Assembly: GCA_964030785.1 (NCBI GenBank)
Contig: OZ034969.1
Span: 69,130,662-69,194,661 of the forward strand
Length of the DNA: 64,000 bases
Reading direction: 5' to 3'
Origin: Siderastrea siderea
Lineage: Eukaryota > Cnidaria > Anthozoa > Scleractinia > Rhizangiidae
Below the pieces are notes generated by a model, which saw nothing but the letters and a program-made list of their open reading frames with translations, was not told the DNA's origin and made no database searches. Positions within the stretch are counted from its first letter, which is position 1, and each line of letters opens with the position of its first letter. Shown one piece after another: positions 40,675 through 52,500 of this stretch. The translations under genes were made by a program, and so were the position numbers.

Positions 40675-42281
40675 TTATCCTCGTCGTCGCCACGGAAACC
40701 TCGGGCGGAACCTCGGGCGAGGAATTCGAGGACGTGGAAATCTTGGACGTGGAAACCTGGGGCGAGGGAATCTTGGGCGTGGGAACCTGGGGCGAGGGAA
40801 CCTTGGACGTGGGAACCTAGGACGAGGGAACCTTGGACGTGGAAACCTGGGACGGGGGAACCGTGGTCGTGGAGGTCGAAACCTTGGGCGAGGGAATCTT
40901 GGGCGCGGGAACCTTGGGCGAGGAAATCTTGGACGTGGAAACCTCGGCCGTGGGAACCTTGGGCGAGGGAACCGCGGGCGGAACCTTCGAAACTTCGGAA
41001 CCTTCCTTCGTGGGATTGGATCCTCTTGTAGGTCTCCAATGCTGCACATGTAGTATAAAAAGGGCAACATGTTAATTTTAACAGGTATTCTCTTAATAGT
41101 TTCTACAATTGCTTCCCTTATGTAAAGCGGATGTTTGTTAGGAAAATGAACTAATTTCATGATAACCACTACACGTCCCGGCTCACACGAATGATACCGA
41201 ATGACACAATCCATAGTGCGCTCTCTCTGTTCTCGTCGCCTGTAACCGAGAAAAAAGCTATTCGGAATAACAGCTGCTCAATGGGTTGCACTGTCGCTTT
41301 ACTAAGGTTAAACCATTATTATAATGATAAATGGACGATCGAGGAAGTTTTCATTCATGTCAATATACAAAACCAATTAAGCTACCGCCAGCTAGGTCCG
41401 TAGTGGGAAAATATTTGGTCCAATTCTTATGTTTTCTGACCTTAGCCAAATGCGTGGTTCATAAACCAAAAGTAACAAAAGGACTGAGACTAACAATTTC
41501 CGAGAAAGCTAGTTCTCTGAAGCTCTCATTACTATGGCTTTTTCACGCATTTATCGATAGCATCGTCAGACATCTGTATTGGCAACCACCAGTGCATCTA
41601 TATTACTAGCTCACCACTTTAAACTCAAATGCACCTCGATGCAATTTTGTTCTTAGCAATCCCGTTAAATCACCGACAAGTATAAGGGAGACTCACCTAA
41701 GTTCAGTTTTTGTATAGCAATAGGATTGTTTTAATAACTGCAATAATGAAAAGAAAAATTTGCTTATAACAGCAGGTTTTCCAAAAAAAGTATTTTTACC
41801 TTGCCGGGTCTTCTATCCCATCAACATCATCGAAGTCTTCTTCATCGTCTTCGTCGTCTTCTTCGTCCTCAACATCGTTTTTCTTAGGAACCTCGTCCTC
41901 TTTAAGATCAACTTCAAAACCACCATCACTGGAAACGATACTCTCCCCTTTCACGCCAGAATCGTAACTGTTCTCGTCATCTACCGGGTTAACAGCTGTT
42001 TCATCTGGTTCATCTACCTCGTCTTCATCGTCGTTGTCTTCTTCATCAGCGCCTCCTACATTCTTTTCTTCGGCAACATCGTTTTTAGCAGGGGCATCGT
42101 TGTTGTTCAGGACAACTTCAGATCCATCATCGCTCATCCTCTCCTTCTTGGCACCATAATCGTTGCTTTGCTCGTCATTTACCGTGTTAACAGCTGTTTC
42201 AACTGGTTCTTCTGATACAACTTTCTGTAGCAGAATACCAAGAGTACAGCTCAAAGCGAAAATCACAAAAAGTGTCTTCAT
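40675..42281 (-). CDS. Secreted protein: signal peptide, acidic pro-like half, RPRFP-repeat cationic half
   Basis: Exon 1 is 42,281-41,800 (482 nt) and exon 2 is 41,041-40,675 (TAA at 40,677-40,675), giving 282 residues. The donor GCAAG|GTAAAA and the acceptor TACTACATGTGCAG join in phase as a split Ser codon. Residues 1-20 are a classic signal peptide (MKTLFVIFALSCTLGIL). Residues about 25-160 are dominated by Asp and Glu and contain two copies of a module of about 70 residues (ETAVN-V-DE-S... to P-KNDV). Exon 2 starts SIGDLQEDPIPRRKVPKFRR, with a dibasic site, then about 18 tandem RPRFP units, ending PWRRRG. I do not recognise the family. The layout (signal, anionic propiece, dibasic site, Pro/Arg-rich cationic tail) resembles precursors of proline/arginine-rich antimicrobial peptides. 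A secreted polyampholyte such as a skeletal-matrix or adhesive protein is the alternative. Exon 2 is also open on the plus strand (GRGNL repeat). Confidence 0.75.
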
Positions 42282-42372
42282 GATTTCATTTTTGGATTGC
42301 AAGCTCTCAAACGAAACAGCAGAAGAAAGCTGCTATTCTGACAGTTTTGCCTTTTTTCACCTTATTTAAAGC
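42282..42372 (-). promoter_or_regulatory. Probable core promoter and 5' UTR of the RPRFP gene
   Basis: The minus-strand word TTTAAATAAG (42,370-42,361) is TATA-like and lies about 80 bp before the ATG. It is followed by a short leader with ACAGCAGAAGAAAGC and TATTCTGACAGTTTTGCC. The relative at 51.1 kb has the same leader words (ACAGCAGAACAGATC, TATTCTGAGAGTTTTCC), so this part is conserved between the two genes. Confidence 0.5.
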
Positions 42373-42740
42373 TGTTGGCCACCCATATATTGCTGTTTCA
42401 CTCTGCTAAGCCAATGTCTCGCGTGGAGGTTAAGAGTGCTTTCAATGCTTGTGGTAAATTCTTCTTGCCTCTAGAATCTAATATACGAGACAAATATAAC
42501 CGAGCTATAATTCTACCTTCTATTTTTGTTGCGGTTTATTATTTTTATTTATTTACTGATTTGCGATAAAGGCTTTGAGTCTAAAATGATCCTAAGATAA
42601 AAATAAACATCAAATAATAAAAGATATTCAACCTGGTCACAGATAGTGATTCATTTGAAATACTCAGAAAATAAAATGACCAGAGATATTGTTGGGAAGC
42701 TGTTAATACAAAGTTGAAGTTGTTTCTTAATGTGAGTCTC

Positions 42741-42754
42741 TGTGTGTGTGTGCC

Positions 42755-42809
<55 letters not shown>

Positions 42810-42817
42810 TGTGTGTG
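42741..42817. repeat. (GT)n microsatellite, copy A
   Basis: About 38 GT units with small interruptions. The counterpart in copy B is 53,815-53,875. Open frames through it are artefacts. Confidence 0.95.
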
Positions 42818-43460
42818 ACGACTGTCTGGGAATGTCTCATGACCGTCATGACGGGAAACAGGAAATGAAATGGTACCTTTTTTTGGCGTCAACCCAGAGC
42901 ATGCAACACCTAAAAATGCCTTGAAACTGCTTTGTTAAGGGCCCCTTCTTGAATGGAATTTTAGGCCGGCAATATAATTATTGTGATTATATTGCGCTGG
43001 TCACAAATTCGCGTCGGGAATGGCCATCTCCTCTTATCAGGTGCTAGATATGTATGTGAAGATTTGCATGTTTTAAGAATTTACACACCTAACGAAAAGT
43101 TTGCACAGTTTGGCTATTTTTTCTGTAGGATTACGGCCCCGTCTACACGTATCCCTTTTCAACCGTCTCTCTTTTTTTAAGATTCAATTTATTACGGTTT
43201 GGTCTCCCACGTATACCATCGAAAAAAGTTGAAAACGCTCCAAAAACAAAGTTGTGTGAAAGCCACGTCTAAAGTGGGAAGAGAAAGATGACAAAATCGA
43301 ACAGTGAAAGTGAAGATTTCCCTTATACGGTTTTGTTTTGCCTTCCGTCCACGGGTCGTATTAAAGGGAATAAGATGTTCAAAAACCGGATCGTTTTCAA
43401 TCGTTTACGCACGGACGCTGAAAACTTGTTCCGAAAAATAACATTTTAAATGAAATCGAA

Positions 43461-46400
43461 TAAAGGGAATACTTGTGCACTGGTACTGTCCCTTCAAAAC
43501 TCTTAGTTCGAAATGACTCGGGTTTTCATGGCTGAAAAGGCAACTAACGTTTGATTAACAGTGAAAGGCGTGCTAAGTGCTCGCTAAGGATTTAAGAGCA
43601 AATGTTGCCAAAAATCAAACATTTTCAAAATATTGTGGCAACAGCTCAAAAATCAATTCCGCTCATATTCTTATGTTAGGTAGCCCTTAATGTGAAACAA
43701 ATCGCTGCATAGTTCGTTTGGCTGAATATCGATTTGTTTTCAAGAAAATCGATATTAACAGAATTCTCTCAAAAGACCGCTTTTGAAGCTCAAAATTGAA
43801 GGCAAATCTCGAGGCTTCGCGTGACAAAATGAAGCACTCCAGAGCAATAAAAATTAACCAAACTTGTAGAGCGATGTTTAAATATATGTCAAAAGGAATT
43901 TCAGCTATTTCTGCTCATTTATTTACGAGCTCTAATTAAATTTATCCGACATACTTTTGACTAGATAAAAAGTATATCAAGTTTAACCTCTAAAAAAAGT
44001 ATGTGGTACCGAATATTATTCGTCAAGAATCTGGATTTCAAGAGCAGAAGGGATGCTCTTTTGCCTCCTAAAAGGATTTTTTGGGGAAATTTATTGACGC
44101 GATGTTATAGAATTTTAAAGTTGGACAAAATGCGTCGATTCAAGCGATCAGAAAAGTCAGCCTAATTAACTCAGAGTGTACACATACACAAACAACTTCA
44201 CGTTTACCGCAGGTCTTGATCAGCAAACAACCGATTTTAACACAAAATCCTCTAACCTTCATGTTGCTGTATCACAGATGAGAGCTGTGGTCCTTGTTCA
44301 TGTTAAAATTCAAGCAAACTGCAAGGAAACTTGACAGGATATCACAACATGCCATGCCGTTTCACCAAACATCCGCCGTTTTTGATGTGAGGATTCTCTT
44401 TTCCTATTTTCGTTAGAAAACAGGCTTAAGGTGTTGTACAAAGATGCCTTTCCTTTGAAACTAGCTCTGAACCGAACAGCGAAACAAGAAGTCGTTAATA
44501 CAAAAACATCTGTTGCGTGCTTTGGGTGATGCCGCTAATTAATTTAGTCAGAACGAGTTTTAGTGAAATCGACAACTGCATGCATGTACCGCGGTAACGA
44601 AATTTTGGGTGCATCGAGTGACTTTGGGGAATAAGGTTAAATTGTTTTTTCAAATAAGCTATTCTTGTCATCCTACGTTTATTAATTTAAGGACTGAGCG
44701 AAGATTCTCAGTAGACTGGTTTCAGATGAGCACTTAAAATTGCGTGAAACTGAAAAAAAAAACGTCCGTTGGTTGCGTGACATTAACCCTAGAGCTTTTT
44801 CCTGGTGGGCAGGGCGAAGGGATTTAAAAATATATTCTGTTGGTTTTCCAAGAGGTAGCACAAGTAATGAACTATGGCTGGATTAAAATACAAAGTTGGG
44901 CATGAAAATCTCCTTGTTTTCAGTCTGAGAATGTTTTCTTTCTTTTTGTTTAGGGTGGGACTTTTTGTTTGGGCTAAAGGTGTTTGAAAAGACGTTCAAG
45001 AGAATACTAAATCGACTGATTGTAAGTGCCCGGGTAAAAGTAATAGTATAAGTAAACGATTCTTGGCATTAAAGGATTTTCAAATAAAGCGGAGCTTTTC
45101 CATCTGTTGTTTCAGAACTCACCTAACCCACCTTTAATGTATCAATTATGCAGAAGTGAAACCTTTCTCTTTACAACATCACACAACATTCAAGCCAGCC
45201 ACCTGCATGTGATAAAGCTTTGTTCAGTAATTATAAAAGCGGATCGGAAAGGAATTTTGCAGGTTCTCGATTTTGCGAAAACTTGATTTCACAGACCCAA
45301 AAGGCCCCGAGTAGAAATACTTAGTCCGTGCCTGCACCCTTTCCTCGTGCGTTTTAGTATTCTTTAAAGGCATCTTGAGGTGACTTGGATATCTAAGTCA
45401 CCCTCATATCAAGGTCGATAGTCTTCGAACACCTTTAAGAGTGATAGCGGGTCGCTGCGGCTCGCTTGGAATTATCATCTTGGAATTATCTTTCCCTTTT
45501 GCTTAACCGATCAACCGACCGACCGACCCACTTTCGCGAGGATGGAGGCGATGGGTGGCGGGGGGGGGGGGGGGGGGGGGGTTGGAAACCTACTTAAGGG
45601 GAAACCTTTTCATGTTGAGGGATTAAGGGTTCAAACTTCCCCCTTCTCTTAGCCTTCAACCCCAGCTGCGCCCTCATTTTGTTAGCTCACGCTCTCTGCG
45701 TTTTTGGCGTTTGCAAACTTTATGACTCGGCCAAACTCCTTCAACATTATTCAACAATCTTGAACACAACTTTGTTGTGCGATGTTGAACAAGGTGGGCA
45801 AATGAATTCAATACTTTTGATCACACCTGAGAACATAGAAAACGTTTAATCAATATTACAGAACATCACTGCACAGGGTGGCACACCTGAAAACAAAAGA
45901 AAAGTCGGCAAAATTGTGAAACATCATTAAGCTGGAAGGCCAAACTTGCTTTTAAAATTCAACAGCGTTGATCGGTGTTGAATAGAACGTTGAACCCCCC
46001 AGTTAACCGTTTTGTAGTTTTCTTCACTATTGGAAGCTTTAAAAAAAGACTGCACGCACTACAGTGTCAGTCGAGTAGAGTCGTTTTTCGTTGGTGCCTG
46101 TTGAGCATCGAAAGCGGAAAAACCAAGACTCATAAAAAGTCATCCAAGTAAAGCTCGTAGTGGGTTGTATTTTCTGCCACAGGACAAAGCTCTTAAAAAT
46201 CTTGCAGATCATTAAATTTATTCCCTGAGAACCATTACGAGTTTTGATTTTTTTATTAATGTCTATTCTCCGTAAATAAGTGTTTGTGCGTTTAATGTAC
46301 ACTAGCACGTAAATACGAACAAGAACCAGGTAAAAATAAAAAGGAGGTTTAACGTATCACCACTGCCTTATTTGAAAGTCTTTGAACGCCAGGAATCGAT

Positions 46401-47896
46401 ACAATCAGTCGACTCAGTGTTCTCTAAAACTTCTTTCCCCGAAACCTATAGCCCAAGCCCCACCCCACCCTCACCCCAACAAAACGAGAAAAGAATTTTA
46501 AGACCGAACAGGAAATTTTTATGCCTGACTTTGTATTTTAGTCTAGCCATAGTATATAATATAGCGTTCATTAACTGTGCGACTTCTTAGAAAACCAACA
46601 GAGAATATATTTTTAAAACCCCCTTTGCCCTGCCCATCAGGTAAAAGCTCAGTCTAGGGTATGTCACGCAACCAAGGTGCGCTTTTTTCAGTTGCACAGA
46701 TTTCAAAGTACTCATCGAACCCAATCTACTGCGAATCTTCGCTCAGTCATTAAAGTAGTAAACGTAGGAAGACAGAATTAGCTTATTTGAAAAAAATTAA
46801 ACCTTATTCCCCAAAGTCATTCGATGCACCCAAAATTTCGTTACCGCGGTACATGCATGCAGTAGTCGATTTCACTAAAACTCGTTCTAACTTAATTAGC
46901 AGCATCACCCAAAGCACGCAACAGATGTTTTTGTATTAACGACTTCTTGTTTCGCTGTTCAGTTCAGAGCTAGTTTCAAAGGAAAAACATCTTATGTACA
47001 ACACCTTGAGCCTGCTTTCGAACGAAAATAGGAAAAGAGAATCCTCACATCAAAAACGGCGGATGTTTGGTGAAACGGCATGGCAAGTTGCGATATCCTG
47101 TCAAGTTTCCTTGCAGTTTGCTTGAATTTTATCATAAACAAGGACCACAGCTCTCATCTGTGATACAGCAACATGAAGGTTAGAGGATTTTGTGTTAAAA
47201 TCGGTTGTTTGCTGATCAAAACCTGCAGTAAACATGAAGTTGTTTGTGTATGTGTACACTGAGTTAATTAGGCTGACTTTTCTGATCGCTTGAATCGACG
47301 CATTTTGTCCAACTTTAAAATTCTATAACATCGCGTCAATAAATTTCCCCAAAAAATCCTTTTAGGAGGCAAAAGAACATCCCTTCTCCTCTTGAAATCC
47401 AGGTTCTTGACGAATAATATTGGGTACCACATACTTTTTTTAGGGGTTAAACTTGATATACTTCTTATCTAGTCAAAAGTATGTCGGATAAATTTAATTA
47501 GAGCTCGTAAATAAATGAGCAGAAATAGCTGAAATTGCTTTTGACATATATTTAAACATCGTTCTACAAGTTTGGTTAATTTTTATTGCTCTGGAGTGCT
47601 TCATTTTGTCACGCGAAGCTTCGAGATTTGCCTTCAATTTTGAGCTTCAAAAGCGGCATTTTGAGAGAATTCCGTTAATATCGATTTTCTTGAAAATAAA
47701 TCGATATTCAACCAAACGAACTATGCAGTGAATTGTTTCACATTAAGGTCTACCTAACATAAGAACATGAGCGGAATTGATTTTTGACCTGTTGCCACCA
47801 AATGTTTGACCGTTGGTAACATTCGCTCTTAAGTATGTTGCTAAAAAAAAAAAAAAACCGGCACACTTTCAGTAACCATTGGCTTCAACTGAATGC
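43461..47896. mobile_element. 4.4-kb insertion forming a giant imperfect inverted repeat
   Basis: The left arm (about 43,555-45,095) and the right arm (about 46,360-47,880) are reverse complements over about 1.5 kb with scattered substitutions and small indels. The spacer is about 1.25 kb. Matching landmarks are TACCGCGGTAACGAAATTTT (44,587) with its complement near 46,845, and GGATTTTCAAATAAAGCGG (45,075) with its complement near 46,365. Copy B at 54,431-54,455 lacks the whole block. No transposase or other recognisable protein is present in arms or spacer. Candidates are a long-TIR non-autonomous transposon or an inverted duplication. No clean target duplication was seen (copy B has an unrelated 22 bp at the junction). 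Confidence 0.75.
45559..45581. repeat. Poly-G run in the spacer of the giant inverted repeat
   Basis: About 22 consecutive G. Length is likely to vary between alleles and to be error-prone in assembly. Confidence 0.95.
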
Positions 47897-48792
47897 GGTG
47901 AAGCTAACAGCTCAGAATCTGTCATTTCGCCTCTGCTTTATTTTGAGTATCAAATGAAATTATTAATTTCAACTATCAATATCGGAAAGTACGATATCAA
48001 GTAAAATATCAAAGTTGCTACCGCTTTTATCTGTACTGCGTAAAACGCCTTGAAACATTAACTGAGGGGAGAATGATGCTTTCTTTTATAATCAACTTTA
48101 GGGTTAGAAGCATTTTTTCAGTGGATGATTCGCCATTTTTACGAGACACAAGCGCAATACTTGAAATTCTTGACGCAAAGTTTTGCAGTTGTAATCTGTT
48201 TTCATCCTGAAAATGAAACTTTAAAATTGATATCCAATTTAACTTCGCTTAAACTTTCTTAATTATTCTCTGTCCGTTTTGGTCTTTGTATTTTTTAGTC
48301 CTATCAATAGTTATAAGAAGCCTAATAAAAACTGTTTCAAAGCTGTATCAATTCTCTCTCATCTTGCTTTCAAGATGTCTCAGGTTCTGAAACAAACTGA
48401 TTTCCAATATCGGCCATTGCAAGTTTGTATGTTATTTCCTCTTGATCTTGGCATCTTGGCTAGGGATATTTCTCGAGATATATCTTAGGGCTTCTATTTT
48501 TGTGAAAACCAATTTTAGGAATAAACTGAGTTTTCTCGGAAATTTCCGCTCGCAAATATTTCCCGCTCAAAACCAGACATCATGAAGAATCGATTTTGGT
48601 TAGTCACCATGTTCAGCTTTGTTTTGTTGATTATCCTGATTTAAATCAGCTATAAGTGCTGCATGGTAACTAAGTTATTTTACAGTGTTGTTGTAAAAAT
48701 ACCTCTATGGTGCTTAGTCTCCCTAAAGACCAGCAGCCTAAATATTTTCGCTTTTTTTCCACTAATCTTTTCCAAATAACGCAAGTTGATAG

Positions 48793-48904
48793 TAGCCTGC
48801 GCGCAGACGTCTCCTATTTCCTTTGCTCGACGCGGAAAAGGCAGATGTGCCTTTTCCGCTTGAAGCAAAGGAAATAGCTATAGGAGACCTCTGCCGGCAG
48901 GCTA
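48793..48904. mobile_element. Hairpin MITE, GTAGCCTGCGCGCAGACGTC arms (copy A)
   Basis: GTAGCCTGCGCGCAGACGTC then TCCTATTTCCTTTGCT pairs with AGCAAAGGAAATAGCTATAGGAGACCTCTGCCGGCAGGCTAC. The loop sits in AAAAGGCAGATGTGCCTTTT. The orthologous copy in segment B is 57,631-57,742, so insertion predates the segmental duplication. Confidence 0.8.
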
Positions 48905-49735
48905 CGTGATCGAGAATAACGTAAACTTACAGCTGGACCAATGTGTACTAGACAACGATTGAAACATTTATGTAAGGAGAATGTTGCAATACAGAAAAGG
49001 AACAGTGGGAATGACATACAATATTACAACATGAAGAACAAAAATAAATATGTATATAAAAATAGTAAAAATGAGGATTACATTTCATCACGTTTGTTCA
49101 TACCAGGAGGTTCTAAGGGTTGGCTTTATCTATAGGATATGACTCCCTGGTTTTACGTAATGCGCACTACCACGGTGAAGATTTAATTATTTCAAGATGT
49201 GTAAGTAGTATTATCTGTGATAACATGGCCAGGTTTAGAAAAAAATCCACTGAAGCAGTAGTATGTTTTGATTTAAGGTTGGGTTTGTCAAATGAGCCTC
49301 GGTATTCGTGGAAACTGTCTTTGAGTGGTCGTTTAGTTTCACCTATGTATTGTCAGTACCATGAAAATTAGATTTTTAGTGCATGTTAGAAGTTATGTGT
49401 AACGTGATTGAACAAGTTTGGCCAGTGGAAAAGAAAGCGTATTGTTGAAGGCGGCTGTTAATTATAGCAGCACTATCCTGTCCGCAGCGGAAAGAGCCAA
49501 GTGACGGGTTATTCATGCATTGAAAGTGTCGTGAAATAGTTTGGAGCTAAATGGATATATTAGGTAGCAAAGGTGAGGACCACATTTGTGGGATAAAAAC
49601 ATATCCTCGCAACGAGTGGAAGAATTTAGAATGTTAAAATGTTTATGTATGATTTTAGAAACGTAAAGAAGTGCTGGGTTGTACGTACTAAGAATTAGAA
49701 TCTTTGCGTTTTATAGTTTGAAATATTCCGTTTCG

Positions 49736-50864
49736 AGAAACATTAGCAGGGCGTAAAAATTCGTTCGTTAACGGAAGCTACGATTGACACGATTGTAGAG
49801 TGGCTTGAGGAGATGTTTTTAACTTAATTATTAACTCATTAATTAACGAAGACTGGAGCTAAACTGAAAGGAATCATGACTTTTCTAGCACAAAGAGGGT
49901 GGCAGGAAGAGTTTGAGGAAGTGTCACTTTTTATCTGTTTGTTTAACTTTGTATAAAAGACAATCTGTTTCAATAATGCCGTAATATAAAGATACGGTAA
50001 CGGCGAGAAAGGAAACCTGTGAGCACTGATTGAGAACTGGTAAACTTAATCGTGGCATGAATAATTATTATTGAGCTCGCTGATAAATATTTTCAGCCGA
50101 TCGAGATTATGAGAATATCATGATATCATAGATGCTTCAAAAATGCCACGGAAAAGATTTGCAAAAGAAGGGTAATCTTAGTTGTCACGGTTGTACTGCG
50201 CCGTAGATCTGTAGCTGTTGATAAGTTGTTCTTGGTAAGCATTATGCGTATTTATTCCCATTTTTTTTAGTAGGAGACGACAGACACCAAAAACGTTCTT
50301 TAGTGCAAAGTTGGGTAATGTTGGGTAGCTTTCAAAGTTAAGAAACGTTAGTTGAGCATTAATAAAGATTTTATGTGTTAAAAAGGAAGGAAGTTGAATA
50401 ACAAAATAAATGTGTGAATCGTGAAATAAGGGGGTTAAACATCACTTCAGGGAGAAAATGTTCTTAAAAAATTAAAACTACTGAACATTTTCGATAATCA
50501 AGATCATCATCACATTGTGATCGAAAACGTTTCTGTTATGAGTAATTTTAAATCTTGGAAGACATTTTTACCTTGATTTTTAACCATTTTGTTGCGCAAA
50601 TGTCTATTAATTAATCATCAGTTTGTTAAGTTTAAGTCCAAGATTTGCTACTCTATTAAGAATATTGACGACGATGATCCCATTAAATAAAAAAATCTCC
50701 TGCAGACAGCTTTTGTGTATCACCCGTCAGTGAGGATTGATATGTATGCCAACTTTTTTCAGAATTGAATGGAAAGAAAATGTTAGATGGTATCCCTAAT
50801 AAACTAATAGAGATCGCTTGTGATGGGAACCCGGCAATATCTCAGTTTACCCTACAAAAGCATG
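49736..50864. other. Non-coding stretch present only in copy A
   Basis: AT-rich with no gene recognised. It belongs to the 49.74-52.50 kb block that is missing from copy B. No RPRFP-like exon was found here that could complete the gene at 50,865-51,131. Confidence 0.5.
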
Positions 50865-51131
50865 TCAAGGCTTGATCAGGCTGGTAATTTGACATATTTT
50901 TATTTGAAGGAGAAACATTTGTCCAATCTTCCTGAAACTTGGCAAGTAGTTTGGTGTCGTTAGTATATAGTAATGGGCTTCGTCTTCGTTCAATTCTTCT
51001 TCCAACTCCCCATCACTGGAATAGATCGTCTCTCGCTTGGCAGCTGATTCAACTGGTTCTTCTGATACAGTACTCTGCACCAGAATGCCAAGCGAGCAGC
51101 TCACCAGTGCTATCAGAACAAGCGTCTCCAT
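50865..51131 (-). pseudogene. Shortened relative of the RPRFP gene: signal peptide and one acidic module only
   Basis: The ATG at 51,131 starts METLVLIALVSCSLGILVQS, then VSEEPVESAAKRE and YSSDGELEEELNEDEA. The intact gene reads MKTLFVIFALSCTLGILLQK, then VSEEPVETA and VSSDGGFEVDLKEDEV. After NEDEA the frame diverges (HYYILTTPN...) and stops at 50,865. No donor comparable to the first gene's exon 1 and no RPRFP repeat lie downstream. Upstream leader and promoter words are shared, which points to duplication with flanks. It encodes either a truncated, acidic-only secreted peptide of about 88 residues or a pseudogene; I favour pseudogene or degenerate paralogue. Confidence 0.65.
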
Positions 51132-51239
51132 GACTGTATCTACGCTGGCTCTCAAACTGAACAGCAGAACAGATCGTCTATTCTGAGAGTTTTCCTTTTT
51201 TTCTATAATAATTAAACCTTTATTTTATCACGGTAAAAA

Positions 51240-52500
51240 TTACATTCAGCTGGGCTGCTTTTCAAGTAGCCGTGAGTAAAAATACAAAATACAAAATGCA
51301 AAATACAAACGTGATATCAACGGCTATGTTGCTGGCTCATTGTACGAAGTCCAATGTCCAAGTGGGAGTTGAAGAGCGCCCTTCATGCAAGGCCTATTTC
51401 AATTCACCTATAAAATCTAATATACCAGGGAGATATTGCTCTGCTATACTTTTGAACCACTTTGTCTGAGTTCCATCCTAGAAATGCTTAACAAACTCAC
51501 CCTGCGCTGAAAATAAACACCAAATACTGAACAAAAGTTATGTAAAGCCTGCTCTAGGATTCTCGTAAATGGACAGCAAATAGTCAGAGCGATCAAGGAT
51601 AACGTCAAAAAGCTCTTAGATTGTTAAGTTCAGAAATGAAAGCATTGATATCGTTTATTTTTAGTTTATTACAATGTAATATTAATTTTTCTTAGGTAGG
51701 TAGTTAGTCACACGTACACACGACCCCTCAAGCATGTATCTGCTTTAAAACAGATCGTGGTTAAATAAAGGTTTTACTTACTTACTTACTAATTAAAAGT
51801 GGATGGAAGATGACTTTTACAGGTTTTTATAATGCTACTTTCAGGTTGCATTCTTGTTGCTTATTAAATTAATCGACACCGTGACATAACTATTCAAAAT
51901 AAGCATTTTTTAGCATCGCTCTTATTTCGACGAGACACCTGTAACCTATTTAATGTTGTGGCATTGAGATCACGTTGGTGGCTGGTTTCATAACAAATAG
52001 AAGAAAGTGGTTATGGTGGTTACTAGTGTGGATGGAGAATTGTCATCTTCCTCCAAGAAGCACTCTAAAGATTTAGAGGCATTTTTTGAGAATCTACACA
52101 CCTCATAGAAACATTGAACTATATTTCTATCCTTTTGGCAACTGGTTTGTAGCCTCAACCCTCAACAGTTCCATGAGTTCAAAGACAACTGGGGACATAA
52201 TGAACCACCACATTTGTTGGTATATGTGTAACTTTGAGAAGATAACTGTTCTTGTAGTCTGCTAGATGTGTGCTTGCAGGACGTTAATTTTCATAAAGAG
52301 CGCTTACATATATTCGGACCCTGAAATCGATCTAAACTGCGATTTTGTTGAACTTCATGTACGCTTGTTTCAATATCCCGCACCTAAAGTTTTTTTCGAT
52401 CAACAACTTATGGCTTGCCTAGTGTTATCGGAGAATCAGTGACCAACGAAAAGACAAAAGGTAAAGCGTGCTAAAGATCATTTTCCCAAACCCATCAGAA
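51240..52500. other. Non-coding stretch, remainder of the copy A-only block
   Basis: 51,330-51,470 resembles the upstream flank of the RPRFP gene (42,410-42,520; shared AATCTAATATAC). 52,070-52,350 matches part of 36,205-36,540. No other gene is seen. Confidence 0.45.

Noticed and set aside
41760..42215. Plus-strand 151-codon ORF rich in Val, Ile, Phe (FIVFVVFFVLNIVF)
   Set aside because: It is the antisense of the acidic exon: Asp/Glu codons read backwards give Val/Phe/Ile. The minus strand has the signal peptide, the splice donor and a paralogue.
42581..42924. ORFs through (GT)n on either strand (poly Thr-His or Val-Cys)
   Set aside because: Microsatellite translation only.
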